Positions 41,627-54,790 of a stretch of DNA of 64,000 bases are shown one piece after another. Origin of the DNA: Actinoplanes sp. L3-i22. GTDB taxonomy: Bacteria; Actinomycetota; Actinomycetes; Mycobacteriales; Micromonosporaceae. The stretch lies in NCBI RefSeq assembly GCF_019704555.1, contig NZ_AP024745.1, forward strand, positions 7,138,501-7,202,500, given 5' to 3'. The notes under the pieces were generated by a model. That model had not been told where the DNA came from. It worked only from the letters and a program-made list of their open reading frames with translations, and did no database searches. The translations under genes and the position numbers were made by a program. Position 1 is the first letter of the stretch. Each line of letters opens with the position of its first letter.

Positions 41627-42654
41627 CGGCAACCGTTCCCGTTCCGGTCGCGTCGGCGGGCTTCGCGCACCTGCGCCGGCTCACCGACGACACCGGCCTG
41701 CTGGAGCACGCGCGGCACGCCGTGCCCCGGCGCGCGCACGGCTACTGCGTCGACGACGTCGCCCGCGGCCTGGTGGTGACCTGCCGCGAACCCGACCCGG
41801 AGCCGGAGGTGCTCGAGCTCGCCGAGCGCTACCTGGCCTTCCTGACGCACGCGCAGGACGAGCACGGCGCGTTCCACAACCGGCTCAGCTACGACCGGCG
41901 CTGGACCGACCAGCCGCAGCTGGGTGACTGGTGGGGCCGCGCCCTGTGGGGGCTGGGCACCGCGGCCGCCCGTGGCCCGGCGCACCGGATCCGCGCGGAC
42001 GCCCTGGTCGCGTTCACGGCCGGGGCCGCCCGGCGCTCCCCCGCGCCGCACGCGATGGCCTTCGCCGGCCTCGGCGCCGTCGAGGTGCTGCGCGCCGACC
42101 CGGGCAACGCGCTGGCCACCGGCCTGCTGATCGACGCCGCCGCGGCGATCGGCCGGCCCGGCGCCGACCCGCGCTGGCCCTGGCCGACGCCGTCACTGAG
42201 CTATGCCAGCGCCGCGCTCGCCGAGGTGGTCCTCGCGGCCGGGCACCTGACCGGCGACGACGGCCTGCGGGTCGCCGGCCTGCGGATGCTGAGCTGGCTG
42301 CGCGACATCCAGGTGGTCGACGGCCGGCTCTCGGCGCTGCCCGCGGCCGGTTGGCGGCAGGGCACCCCGCGGCTGCGGTACGACCAGCAGCCGATCGAGG
42401 TCGCCGCGTTCGCCGATGCCTGCGCGACCGCGGCCGAGCTGACCGGCGACGACCGCTGGCACCTGGGCGTCCGGCAGGCCGTCGACTGGTTCCTCGGCGC
42501 CAACGACGGCGGCGCGGTGATGTGGGACGAGGAGACCGGCGGCGGCTACGACGGGCTCACCCCGGACGGGCCGAACCTGAACCAGGGGGCCGAGTCGACG
42601 CTCGCGCTCGTCTCGACCCTGCAGCTCGCCCGTCGTCAGGCGCTGGTGGCCTGA
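41623..42654 (+). CDS. Alpha/alpha-barrel protein linked to glycosyltransferase
   Basis: A 343-residue protein, mainly helical, with regularly spaced aromatic and acidic segments: RAHGYCVDDVARGLVV, LTHAQDEHGAFHNRLSYDRRWTDQPQLGDWWGRALWGLG, and later WFLGANDGG and the final GGGYDGLTPDGPNLNQGAESTLALV. This is the pattern of six-hairpin (alpha/alpha)6 carbohydrate-active proteins. Pairing with a GT4 enzyme is a recurrent arrangement in bacteria, and the NQGAEST segment resembles that in uncharacterised glycosidase-like partners. No activity can be assigned. It starts with GTG overlapping the transferase stop. Confidence 0.65.
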   Translation: MTATVPVPVASAGFAHLRRLTDDTGLLEHARHAVPRRAHGYCVDDVARGLVVTCREPDPEPEVLELAERYLAFLTHAQDEHGAFHNRLSYDRRWTDQPQLGDWWGRALWGLGTAAARGPAHRIRADALVAFTAGAARRSPAPHAMAFAGLGAVEVLRADPGNALATGLLIDAAAAIGRPGADPRWPWPTPSLSYASAALAEVVLAAGHLTGDDGLRVAGLRMLSWLRDIQVVDGRLSALPAAGWRQGTPRLRYDQQPIEVAAFADACATAAELTGDDRWHLGVRQAVDWFLGANDGGAVMWDEETGGGYDGLTPDGPNLNQGAESTLALVSTLQLARRQALVA

Positions 42655-43598
42655 CGGATCCCGTCGGCGTCCCGGGCCACCGCTTTCGCGTCGTGCGCCA
42701 GGTCCGGGTCGGTCTCGGGTCGCGGAACACAGAGCAGAAGAGCCTTCGGCCGTACGGTGACCAGCAGTTCCGTGCCGGGATCGATCAGGTCGCCGTCGAG
42801 CTGCCGCGGCTGGGGCCGGCTGCTGCGGATCGCCACGGTGGCCGCGGTGAACGTCTCCATCCGCGGGACCGAGCTCCGGCGGCGCAGCACTCCCCAGGCC
42901 AGCGCGGCCCAGTGCCGCAGGCTGCGCGGGCTGAGCACGGCGACGTCGAGGCGCCCGTCGTCCGGCTCGGCCTCCTGCAGCAGCCGCATGCCGCCCTGGA
43001 GCCGGCCGACGTTCCCGACGATCACGGTCCGCGGCCGCCGGGTGAACGCCGGCCCGTCGTCCAATGAGATCGTCACCCGCATCGGCCGGTCCCGCAGGTG
43101 CTTGACCGCCCCGGCGACGTAGGCCAGCCAACCGACGTGCTTCTTCGCGGTGTCGTTGGTCGCGTCCAGCATCTGCGCGTCGAAGCCCATGCCGGCCATC
43201 ACCGCGAAGCTCTGCTCGCCGACGCAGCCGACGTCGATCCGCCGCCGCCCGCCCTGGCGCACCACCTCGATGCCGGTGGCCAGGTCGGTGCCGAGCCCGA
43301 GGTTGGCGGCGAGCAGGTTGCCGGTGCCGGCCGGCAGCACGGCGAGCGCCACGTCGGTGCCGGCCAGCGCGCCGACGCAGGCCATCACGGTGCCGTCCCC
43401 GCCGCAGACGAAGACCAGCTCGGCACCGTCGCGGATCGCCTGGGCGGCCTGTCCGGCGCCGGGGTCCTCGGCGGTGGTCTCCAGCCAGATCGGCTCGGGC
43501 CAGCCGGGCAGGGACTCGGTGAGGGTCCGGCGCAGGTTGTCCAGATCGGGCACTTTCACCGGGTTGACGACGACAGCTGACCGCAGCGGGGTGTCCAT
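42636..43598 (-). CDS. Diacylglycerol/lipid kinase family protein
   Basis: A 320-residue DAGK-catalytic domain protein. It begins with VVVNPVKVPDLDNLRRTL, then the ATP-binding signature ELVFVCGGDGTVMACVGAL (GGDGT near residue 67) and LPAGTGNLLAANLGL. The C-terminal beta domain contains FAVMAGMGFDAQML and DGRLDVAVL. It phosphorylates diacylglycerol or related lipids such as sphingosine-like bases. It converges with the alpha/alpha-barrel gene and overlaps its end by 19 bp. Confidence 0.9.
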   Translation of the reverse strand: MDTPLRSAVVVNPVKVPDLDNLRRTLTESLPGWPEPIWLETTAEDPGAGQAAQAIRDGAELVFVCGGDGTVMACVGALAGTDVALAVLPAGTGNLLAANLGLGTDLATGIEVVRQGGRRRIDVGCVGEQSFAVMAGMGFDAQMLDATNDTAKKHVGWLAYVAGAVKHLRDRPMRVTISLDDGPAFTRRPRTVIVGNVGRLQGGMRLLQEAEPDDGRLDVAVLSPRSLRHWAALAWGVLRRRSSVPRMETFTAATVAIRSSRPQPRQLDGDLIDPGTELLVTVRPKALLLCVPRPETDPDLAHDAKAVARDADGIRQATSA

Positions 43599-43640
43599 GC
43601 CCTCGCCCTTACCCAGGACGGCCGCCGGGCAGTCCCGGTG

Positions 43641-44135
43641 TTAATCGACCGTGAGCGCCCGGTCCGCCGGGTCGGACGGCCGACGTGGCTTGCCGACCCG
43701 GACCCGGACCCGGCGCGGCCCGAACAGGTCGCCGTCGCCCTGCTCCACGCTGGAGCGTTCCACCGTCCGGCGGATCAGCGCGCGGGCCGGTGGCAGCAGC
43801 AGGACCAGGCCCAGCGCCGCGGTGAAGAATCCCGGCAGCGCGAGCAGGGCGGCGCCGGACAGGCCGACGACGAAGGTGACCACGGCCGGTCCCGGTGGCC
43901 GGCCCTGCGCCCCGGCGGTCCGCAGCCGCCGCCGGCCGGTGACCCCCTCGCGGACCAGGAGCAGCAGGCCGGCCGCACTGCAGGCGATCAGCGCCAGGAG
44001 CGCCCAGGTCACGCCGATCATGCGGACCACCGCGAGGAACGTCGAGATCTCGAGGAACCCGACCACCACGACCGTGCCGGCCGCGGTCAGCAGCACGGCC
44101 GGCCTCGACGAAACACCACTGTGCATGGTCGACAT
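43641..44135 (-). CDS. FxsA-family membrane protein
   Basis: A 164-residue protein with four hydrophobic segments: LLTAAGTVVVVGFLEISTFLAVVRMIGVTWALLALIACSAAGLLLLVREG, and later VVTFVVGLSGAALLALPGFFTAALGLVLLLPPARALI. This order (EIxTF segment, then a GF(x)TAALG loop followed by LLPP-R) is the FxsA signature. FxsA affects phage exclusion in E. coli when overproduced, and its role in actinomycetes is unknown. The tail is basic and cytoplasmic. It diverges from the glycosidase operon. Confidence 0.8.
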   Translation of the reverse strand: MSTMHSGVSSRPAVLLTAAGTVVVVGFLEISTFLAVVRMIGVTWALLALIACSAAGLLLLVREGVTGRRRLRTAGAQGRPPGPAVVTFVVGLSGAALLALPGFFTAALGLVLLLPPARALIRRTVERSSVEQGDGDLFGPRRVRVRVGKPRRPSDPADRALTVD

Positions 44136-44248
44136 CCTGCCATCCCCGCCGGCATCGACGTTCGGTGATCATCGCATGACGCCGAGCGACCGCTCGGCCC
44201 GCCGCGACGACCGCTCGTCGACCTCGACCGACCGTTCGACCGTTCCGG

Positions 44249-44272
44249 TTATATCGACGTTGACAGATATAA
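44249..44272. promoter_or_regulatory. TTATATC-N10-GATATAA operator overlapping a TTGACA box
   Basis: Perfect 7-bp arms (44249-44255 and 44266-44272) in an unusually AT-rich patch. The spacer ends in TTGACA (44260-44265), a consensus -35, and the arms themselves supply TATAAG/TATAAC -10-like sequences on either strand. It could control both the glycosidase operon and the divergent FxsA gene. Confidence 0.55.
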
Positions 44273-49265
<4,993 letters not shown>

Positions 49266-49269
<4 letters not shown>

Positions 49270-50339
49270 GAAAACTGGCATTCGTCCTCCCCCTCGTCCT
49301 CGCCACGCTCGGCCTGCCCGCCGCCCCGGCGCAGGCGGCGGAATCCAACGGCGGCGTGCGGGTCATGCCGCTCGGCGACTCGATCACCGACGGCTACAAC
49401 GTGCCCGGCGGCTACCGGATCGGGCTGTGGCAACGGCTCGCCGCCAACGGCACCCGGACCGACCTGGTCGGATCCGGCTCCAACGGGCCGTCGAACCTCG
49501 GCGACCACGACCACGAGGGACACTCCGGCTGGCGGATCGACCAGCTCGACGCGAACATCGTCGGCTGGATCCAGCAGGCGAACCCGCGCACGATCCTGCT
49601 GCACATCGGGACCAACGACATCGGGCAGAACTACGACGTCGCGAACGCCCCGGCCCGGCTCGGCGCGCTGATCGACAAGATCCGGGCGAACGCGCCGCAG
49701 GTGCAGCTGTTCGTCGCGCAGATCACGCCGACCGCGAACGCGGCCAACGAGCAGAAGACCCAGACGTTCAACGCGGCGCTGCCCGGCCTCGTCGCGGCGA
49801 AGGGCCCGCTGACCCACCTGGTCGACATGCACTCCGCGCTGACCACCGCCGACCTGGCCGACGGGCTGCACCCGAACGCCGGCGGCTACGACAAGATGGC
49901 CGCCCGGTGGTTCGCCGCCCTGCAGTCGGTGCCGGGCAGCCTGGCCACGCTGACCACGCCGCCGGTCGGGGGCACGGTCGTGCTGTCCAACCCGCAGTCG
50001 ACGCGCTGCCTGGACGTCAGCGGTGGCTCCACCGCGGACGGCGCCACGGTCCTGACCTGGGACTGCCACGGCGGCGCCAACCAGAAGTGGACCCGGACCA
50101 GCGCCGGCGAGCTGCGCGGCGTCGGGGGCAAATGCCTCGACGTGTACGGCAACGGCACCGCCGACGGGACCCGGATCGTCACGTGGACCTGCAACGGCGG
50201 GGCGAACCAGCGGTTCACGTTCGCCGACTCCGGCGCGATCACCGGGGCCGGATCCGGCAAGTGTCTCGACGTCAGTGGCACGGCCGTGCGGTTGTGGGCC
50301 TGCAACGGCGGCGCGAACCAGGTGTGGTCCGCGCGCTGA
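49266..50339 (+). CDS. Secreted SGNH esterase with ricin-type lectin domain
   Basis: A 357-residue exported enzyme. The signal peptide is followed by an SGNH hydrolase: block I VMPLGDSITDGYNVPGGYR, block II region HEGHSGWRID, block III LHIGTNDIGQNY, and block V DGLHPNAGGYDKMA (Ser near residue 38, Asp/His near 200). This matches carbohydrate esterase family 3-type acetylesterases. A trefoil lectin domain (about residues 240-357) ends the protein. It probably removes acetyl or other esters that block the two coupled glycosidases. The start overlaps the GH97 stop (ATGA), and the operon ends at a strong hairpin. Confidence 0.9.
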
Positions 50340-50352
50340 CCCGCGTCACCGG

Positions 50353-50387
50353 ACCTGCGCGGCCGCTTTGTCTCAGGCCGCGCAGGT
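50353..50387. terminator. Convergent-gene terminator hairpin
   Basis: Perfect 12-bp arms (50353-50364 and 50376-50387, core CCTGCGCGGCC) with an 11-nt loop. It lies between the esterase gene and the LytR_C gene and includes the latter's stop codon. Confidence 0.75.
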
Positions 50388-50888
50388 TCCGGGCGGGGCG
50401 GTGGGCTCGCCGAGGACCGCCAGGGACTGGTTGACCTCGGTGAACGTGGCGAGCTGGCGGTACTGGGCGCCGACCACGACGTCGACCACGTCGGTGGTCC
50501 GGGCCGGGTCGAACCGGGGTTCCGCCTCGCCCAGGAAGAACGCCCGGATCCACTGCGCGGCGCCGGCCGTCCTGGGTCCGTACTCGATGATCGCGGTCTG
50601 GTCCTTGACCGTGGTCTTGTTCTTCGCGGGCTTCTGCATGACGAAGCCGCGGTTCTCGAAGTCCGAGGTGACCCGGTCGGCCAGCCCGGCCGTGGCCGTC
50701 CCGTTGAGAACCCGCAGTTTCACCTGCCCGGCGCTGTCCGGCAGGGTGAGATCGACCTTGGTGCTGCAGCTCTCGCTGGCGATCGCGGCGCTCTGGGTGT
50801 CGTGCACCATCGCGATCGTCGCGACGACGGCCGCGCCCGCGGCCATGGCGCTGATGACGCGGTAGGCCCGCGTACGCGTGTCCGTCAT
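50373..50888 (-). CDS. Membrane-anchored LytR_C domain protein
   Basis: A 171-residue protein with a single N-terminal transmembrane helix (VISAMAAGAAVVATIAMV, about residues 10-27). The exposed domain matches LytR_C: VKLRVLNGTATAGLADRVTSDFENRGFVMQKPAKNK, AIIEYGPRTAGAAQWIRAFFLG, and VVDVVVGAQYRQL. The family is found at the C-terminus of LytR-CpsA-Psr cell-wall ligases or alone as here, possibly involved in envelope assembly. The terminal hairpin overlaps its stop. Confidence 0.85.
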   Translation of the reverse strand: MTDTRTRAYRVISAMAAGAAVVATIAMVHDTQSAAIASESCSTKVDLTLPDSAGQVKLRVLNGTATAGLADRVTSDFENRGFVMQKPAKNKTTVKDQTAIIEYGPRTAGAAQWIRAFFLGEAEPRFDPARTTDVVDVVVGAQYRQLATFTEVNQSLAVLGEPTAPPGTCAA

Positions 50889-50940
50889 GCCGCTCTTGTG
50901 CCCACTGATCGATCCGCTGAACCTCGGCGTGACGGTGCTC

Positions 50941-51591
50941 TCAGGTGACCAGGCCGCGGCGGTAGGCGTAGACCACGGCCTGGACCCGATCGCGCAGGTC
51001 CAGTTTGGTGAGGATCCGCGAGACGTACGTCTTCACCGTCTCGTGGCTGATCACCAGCGTCGCCGCGATCTCGCTGTTGGACAGGCCGTTCGCGATCAGG
51101 CGCAGCACCTCCAGCTCGCGGGCGCTCAGCGGCACCCCGGCCGGGACGTCGCCGGGCGGGCGGATCCGGGTCGCGTACCGGCCGACCAGCTGCCGGGTCA
51201 CCTCCGGGGCGAGCAGCGCGGCGCCGGCCGCCACGGTCCGGATGCCGGCCAGCAGGTGGGCCGGCGGGGCGTCCTTGAGCAGGAAGCCGCTGGCGCCGGC
51301 GCGGAGCGACTCGTAGACGTACTCGTCGAGGTTGAACGTCGTCACGACCAGCACCTTGACCGGGTGCGGCACGCCGGCGCCGGCCAGCCGGGCGGTGGCC
51401 TCGATGCCGGTCAGGCCGGGCATCCGGATGTCCATCACCACCACGTCCGGGTCGAGCCGGGCGGCGAGCTCGACCGCGGTGTGGCCGTCGCCGCACTCGC
51501 CGGCCACCGCCATGTCCGGCTGGGCGTCGATGATGGTGGCGAAGCCGGTCCGGATCAGCGGCTGATCGTCACAGACCAGCACCCGGATCAC
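50941..51591 (-). CDS. NarL/LuxR-type response regulator
   Basis: A 216-residue regulator. The receiver has VLVCDDQPLIRTGF (acidic pocket), phospho-acceptor Asp in DVVVMDIRMPGLTG, and GFLLKDAPP with the lysine. The LuxR helix-turn-helix is LSARELEVLRLIANGLSNSEIAATLVISHETVKTYVSRILTKL. It starts with GTG. It is not next to its kinase but separated from it by 118 bp holding two tiny coupled reading frames, whose last stop overlaps this GTG (GTGA). Confidence 0.93.
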   Translation of the reverse strand: MIRVLVCDDQPLIRTGFATIIDAQPDMAVAGECGDGHTAVELAARLDPDVVVMDIRMPGLTGIEATARLAGAGVPHPVKVLVVTTFNLDEYVYESLRAGASGFLLKDAPPAHLLAGIRTVAAGAALLAPEVTRQLVGRYATRIRPPGDVPAGVPLSARELEVLRLIANGLSNSEIAATLVISHETVKTYVSRILTKLDLRDRVQAVVYAYRRGLVT

Positions 51592-51650
51592 GACGCCGCC
51601 CCGACCGGGCTCCGGGCGGTGACTCCGTCGCCGGTCAGCGCCCTGGTCAT
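51588..51650 (-). CDS. 20-codon mini reading frame 2 between kinase and regulator
   Basis: ATG (51650-51648) to TGA (51590-51588) encodes 20 residues ending in TARSPVGAAS, nearly the C-terminus of the kinase, while its first nine (MTRALTGDG) resemble the regulator's N-terminus (MIRVLVCDD). Its ATG overlaps the stop of mini frame 1, and its stop overlaps the regulator's GTG. It is probably a by-product of junction duplication that keeps translational coupling; expression is not proven. Confidence 0.45.
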   Translation of the reverse strand: MTRALTGDGVTARSPVGAAS

Positions 51651-51740
51651 GACGCCGCCCCGACCGGGCTCCGGGCGGTGACTCCGTCGCCGGTCAGCGC
51701 CCTGGTCATGACGCCGCCCCGACCGGGATCCGGGCGGTGA
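51592..51740 (-). repeat. 59-bp tandem repeat of the kinase 3' end
   Basis: Two identical 59-bp units (51592-51650 and 51651-51709) are followed by a partial third (51710-51740) that is the authentic end of the kinase gene. Confidence 0.95.
51647..51709 (-). CDS. 20-codon mini reading frame 1 between kinase and regulator
   Basis: ATG (51709-51707) overlaps the kinase stop TGA (51708-51706). The frame runs 20 codons to TGA (51649-51647), which overlaps the ATG of mini frame 2. It has the same peptide as mini frame 2. The 59-bp period plus 4-nt overlap equals exactly 21 codons, so each duplication regenerates an intact overlapping frame. Confidence 0.45.
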   Translation of the reverse strand: MTRALTGDGVTARSPVGAAS

Positions 51741-52803
51741 CCAGGAAGCCGCCGCCGGCGGCCGGGCCCGCGCTGAAGTCGCCGCCGAGCGTGCCGACCC
51801 GCTCGCGCAGCCCGGTCAGGCCGCGTCCGCCGCCGCCGGGCGACGCGCTGCTCGACCCGGTCCCGTCGGTGCTGATCCGCACGTCGATCTCCTCGGCTCG
51901 ATAGTGGACGATCACGCTGGTCCGGGCACCGTGGTCATATTTCAGGGCGTTCGTCAGCCCCTCCCGCGCCACCCGGTAGACGGTGACGTCCGCACCGCCC
52001 GGCGGGCCGCCCCGCTCGACCAGGTCCACCGGCTGCCCGGCCCGCCGGGTCTGCTCGACCAGCGCCCGGAGCTCCCCACCGTGCCCGGGATCGAGCAGGT
52101 CGAGCAGGTGCCGCAGGTCGGTGATCGCCTGCCGCCCGGCCCCGGACACCGCGGTCAGCGCCCCGTCGAGCCGCTCGGGCGCGGCGGTCAGATAGCGTGC
52201 CGCCTCGGCCTGCACCACCATCGCGGTCACGTGGTGCGTCACCACGTCGTGCAGTTCGCGGGCGATCCGGGTGCGCTCGCCGGCCCGCGCCGCCTCCGCC
52301 ACGTGCCACCGGTTGCGCCGCAGCCCGGCGCCGACCACCCACATCGAGCCCAGCACCAGGTAGAACAGCACGATCACGTCGAATCCGAGCTGCCCGGCCC
52401 GGGCCAGCGCGGCGGCGAGCCCGAGGAACCCGGCGGACGCCACGACCGCGAGGGCCGGCCGGCGCCGGGTCACGTGCGCGCCCGCGCTGACCAGCGCGAT
52501 CGGCAGGGCGGTGCCGCCGAGCGTGTTCCAGCCGCACAGCTGATCGGCCGCGAACCCGGCGAACACCAGGACCAGCGCGGCGACCGGCCACCGGCGGCGG
52601 ATCGCCAGCGGCAGGCACTCGACGGCGATCGCCAGCACGCCCCACCCGCCGAACGGCCGGACCGGCACCAGCTCGGCCAGCCGGGTGCCGTGCCGGTGCC
52701 AGTCCGGGACCAGGGCCAGGGCGGTGAGCAGGAGCGCGAGCGGAAGGTCCTGGACGGTGACGTCGTAGCGGCGCCACCGCTCCCGCACCCCGGCGAAGCT
52801 CAT
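51706..52803 (-). CDS. Sensor histidine kinase (HisKA_3 type)
   Basis: A 365-residue kinase with five or six N-terminal transmembrane segments and no extended external loop. The phosphorylation region is RIARELHDVVTHHVTAMVVQAEAARYL. The ATP-binding region has VAREGLTNALKYDHGARTSV (N box) and a glycine-rich GGGGRGLTGLRERVGTLGG; the intervening D box is degenerate (STDGTGSSSA). It follows the CPBP protease gene with a 1-nt TGATG overlap, so CPBP protease, kinase and regulator form one operon. The kinase 3' end has been tandemly duplicated downstream. Confidence 0.9.
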   Translation of the reverse strand: MSFAGVRERWRRYDVTVQDLPLALLLTALALVPDWHRHGTRLAELVPVRPFGGWGVLAIAVECLPLAIRRRWPVAALVLVFAGFAADQLCGWNTLGGTALPIALVSAGAHVTRRRPALAVVASAGFLGLAAALARAGQLGFDVIVLFYLVLGSMWVVGAGLRRNRWHVAEAARAGERTRIARELHDVVTHHVTAMVVQAEAARYLTAAPERLDGALTAVSGAGRQAITDLRHLLDLLDPGHGGELRALVEQTRRAGQPVDLVERGGPPGGADVTVYRVAREGLTNALKYDHGARTSVIVHYRAEEIDVRISTDGTGSSSASPGGGGRGLTGLRERVGTLGGDFSAGPAAGGGFLVTARIPVGAAS

Positions 52804-53630
52804 CACCGCGCGAGCGTAAGGGTTCGATCGGCGCGGCGCATCGGCACCAGGTGGCCGCGACGCCGGGCCAGCCACAGGAACGCGGCCGTCACCAGCACGC
52901 CGGCCGCCACGGTGTAGACGCTGGCCTCCGGGCCGAACCGCCCGCCGCTGATCCAGGCGTTGCCGGCCGACTCGGACGCGAGGAGGCCCTGCTGGGCGCC
53001 GTTGCCGGAGACCTCCGCGCCGAAGATCGCCGACTGCGCCCAGTTCCAGCCGAAGTGCAGGCCGATCGGCAACCACAGACCACGACCGGCGATGTACGCC
53101 GCGGTCAGCATGCCCCCACCGGCGATCGCCACGCAGAGCGCACCCCACAGCGTGGCGTCCTGGTTCAGCAGGTGCACGCCGCCGAACGCGCACGCGGACA
53201 GCACCAGCGCGAGCCAGGTGCCGGTGACCCGCTCCAGGTGCCGGAACAGCACGCCCCGGAAGAGCAGCTCCTCGGTCGTCGCGGCCGCGGCCATGAACCC
53301 GGCCAGGCCGACCGCGTTGACCGGGTCGGCACCGAGCCCGGTGATCCGGTAGCCGCCGTTGACCGCGATGTTCCCGATCACCGCCGCGAACAGCACGATC
53401 CCGAGCAGCGCGCCGCGCAGCAGCCCGGACGCGGCGGTCCGGCCGGCCACCTCGGTCACCTCGCGTTTCTCGGTGGCCCGGACCACCGCGTAGTAGACGA
53501 GCACGGCGATCGCGGCGGCCGCCACCCCCACGACGAGCGACAGCCAGACGTTGCCGTCGGCCAGACCGACCGCCTGACCGGCCCCGAACGAGACCGCGAC
53601 GACCGCGACGAGCTGGAGAACGAACCGCAT
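52803..53630 (-). CDS. CPBP-family intramembrane metalloprotease
   Basis: A 275-residue membrane protein with about eight hydrophobic segments. The CPBP (Abi/CAAX protease-like) motifs are present in order: EELLFRGVLFRHLE (two catalytic Glu and Arg), FGGVHLLNQ (His) and LHFGWNWAQSAIFG (second His and Asn). They form the intramembrane glutamate-type active site. Family members process prenylated proteins, bacteriocins or signalling peptides. Here it opens the operon with a kinase-regulator pair, so it may produce or degrade the signal the kinase senses; inference from context. Confidence 0.9.
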   Translation of the reverse strand: MRFVLQLVAVVAVSFGAGQAVGLADGNVWLSLVVGVAAAAIAVLVYYAVVRATEKREVTEVAGRTAASGLLRGALLGIVLFAAVIGNIAVNGGYRITGLGADPVNAVGLAGFMAAAATTEELLFRGVLFRHLERVTGTWLALVLSACAFGGVHLLNQDATLWGALCVAIAGGGMLTAAYIAGRGLWLPIGLHFGWNWAQSAIFGAEVSGNGAQQGLLASESAGNAWISGGRFGPEASVYTVAAGVLVTAAFLWLARRRGHLVPMRRADRTLTLAR

Positions 53631-53767
53631 GACATCCCCTCCGCAGAACCCGCGGCAGCCCGCCGCGACTGCGGAGAAAACTACGGATCGGCGCGCCGGA
53701 AAACGTCCCCGCACAGTGGACATCCGGGTGTGGCTCGCGCGAGCTACAGCGCTGGCGGGGGGATGGA

Positions 53768-54394
53768 ATGATCCGGGTTATGACGGACACCGCGCCACCA
53801 GCCATCCTTCCGCCCCGCGCCGCCGTGGTCGGGATCGTCACCGGGCTGTTCCTGATGGCGTTCTTCACGCTGTTGTGGGCCGGCAACACGTTCGCGGCCT
53901 GGTCGCCGGCGGTGGCCGGGCCGATCTGGGCGGTGTTCGCGGTGCTGGCCGTGGGTTTCATCGTGCAGGGGGTGCGGCTGCTGCGGGCGCGCGGGCGGTT
54001 CCCGGCCGCGCTCTCCGAGGCGGACAGCCGGCGTCAGCGCGGCACCGGCCGGGCGTACGGGATCACCTTCGGGCTCGAGGGCCTGGCGATCGGGATCGTG
54101 GCGGCGCTGCTCAACGTGACCGGTCATCCCGACTACGTGATGCCGGCCATCGCGCTCATCGTCGGCCTGCACTTCTATCCGATGGCGCGGATCTTCGGGC
54201 GCAGCCTCGACCTGTACATCGCCACCTGGACGACCCTGGCCGGACTGGCCGGGATCGTGGCCATCGCCGCGGGGGCGCCGGTCGAGCCGGTCACCGGGTT
54301 CGTCGCCGTGGGGGCGGCGCTGGCCACCAGCGCCTACGGCGTCTACATCGGCCGGGACGCCCAGCGGCTGCTGCACCGGTCCGCAGGGGACTAA
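53768..54394 (+). CDS. Uncharacterised six-helix membrane protein
   Basis: A 208-residue integral membrane protein with about six hydrophobic segments, starting VVGIVTGLFLMAFFTLLWAGNTF and including ITFGLEGLAIGIVAALL and LHFYPMARIFGRSLDLYIATWTTLAGLAGIVAIAAG. The HFYPMA segment occurs in several uncharacterised actinobacterial membrane proteins. No enzyme motif is seen. A start four codons later (ATG before TDTAPPAIL) is also possible. It is divergent from the CPBP gene and 9 bp upstream of the next small gene. Confidence 0.6.
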   Translation: MIRVMTDTAPPAILPPRAAVVGIVTGLFLMAFFTLLWAGNTFAAWSPAVAGPIWAVFAVLAVGFIVQGVRLLRARGRFPAALSEADSRRQRGTGRAYGITFGLEGLAIGIVAALLNVTGHPDYVMPAIALIVGLHFYPMARIFGRSLDLYIATWTTLAGLAGIVAIAAGAPVEPVTGFVAVGAALATSAYGVYIGRDAQRLLHRSAGD

Positions 54395-54403
54395 CTTTGG
54401 TCG

Positions 54404-54790
54404 ATGCGTACGCGAATCGCGGTCTTGATCTTGATGGTTCTCGCCGGTGCGGGCCTGTTCGTGGCCGGCCGGGCGACGGCCGGCGACAAAGCGACCGCCG
54501 GCAGCGAAAAGACCGCTGGTGATTATGCGGCGGGGCATGCCGACGGGCTCCTCGAAGGGCGCGCCGAGCAGGCACCCGTCGCCGCCCGGGATGCCTTCGA
54601 GGACGGCTACCGGGCCGGCGCCGACGACGTCTTCGGCGGCTACGACGGCGGCTGGGGCTACTCCGCCTACGCGATCACGCTGGTCCGGGGGACGAACGGG
54701 ATCACCTACCGGATCGCGAGCCGCACGGAGATGACCGCCGGGGCCGAATACCACCTGTGCCCCGACGGCAGGTCCGTCTGCCGGGGTTAG
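54404..54790 (+). CDS. Small uncharacterised exported or anchored protein
   Basis: A 128-residue protein with an N-terminal hydrophobic helix (IAVLILMVLAGAGLFVAG) serving as signal or anchor. It is followed by an Asp/Gly/Ala-rich stretch with YAAGHADGLLEGRAEQ and FEDGYRAGADDVFGGYDGGWG, and a C-terminal strand-rich region with two cysteines (YHLCPDGRSVC). No family is recognised. Its stop overlaps the end of the convergent peroxiredoxin gene by 4 bp. Confidence 0.55.
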   Translation: MRTRIAVLILMVLAGAGLFVAGRATAGDKATAGSEKTAGDYAAGHADGLLEGRAEQAPVAARDAFEDGYRAGADDVFGGYDGGWGYSAYAITLVRGTNGITYRIASRTEMTAGAEYHLCPDGRSVCRG

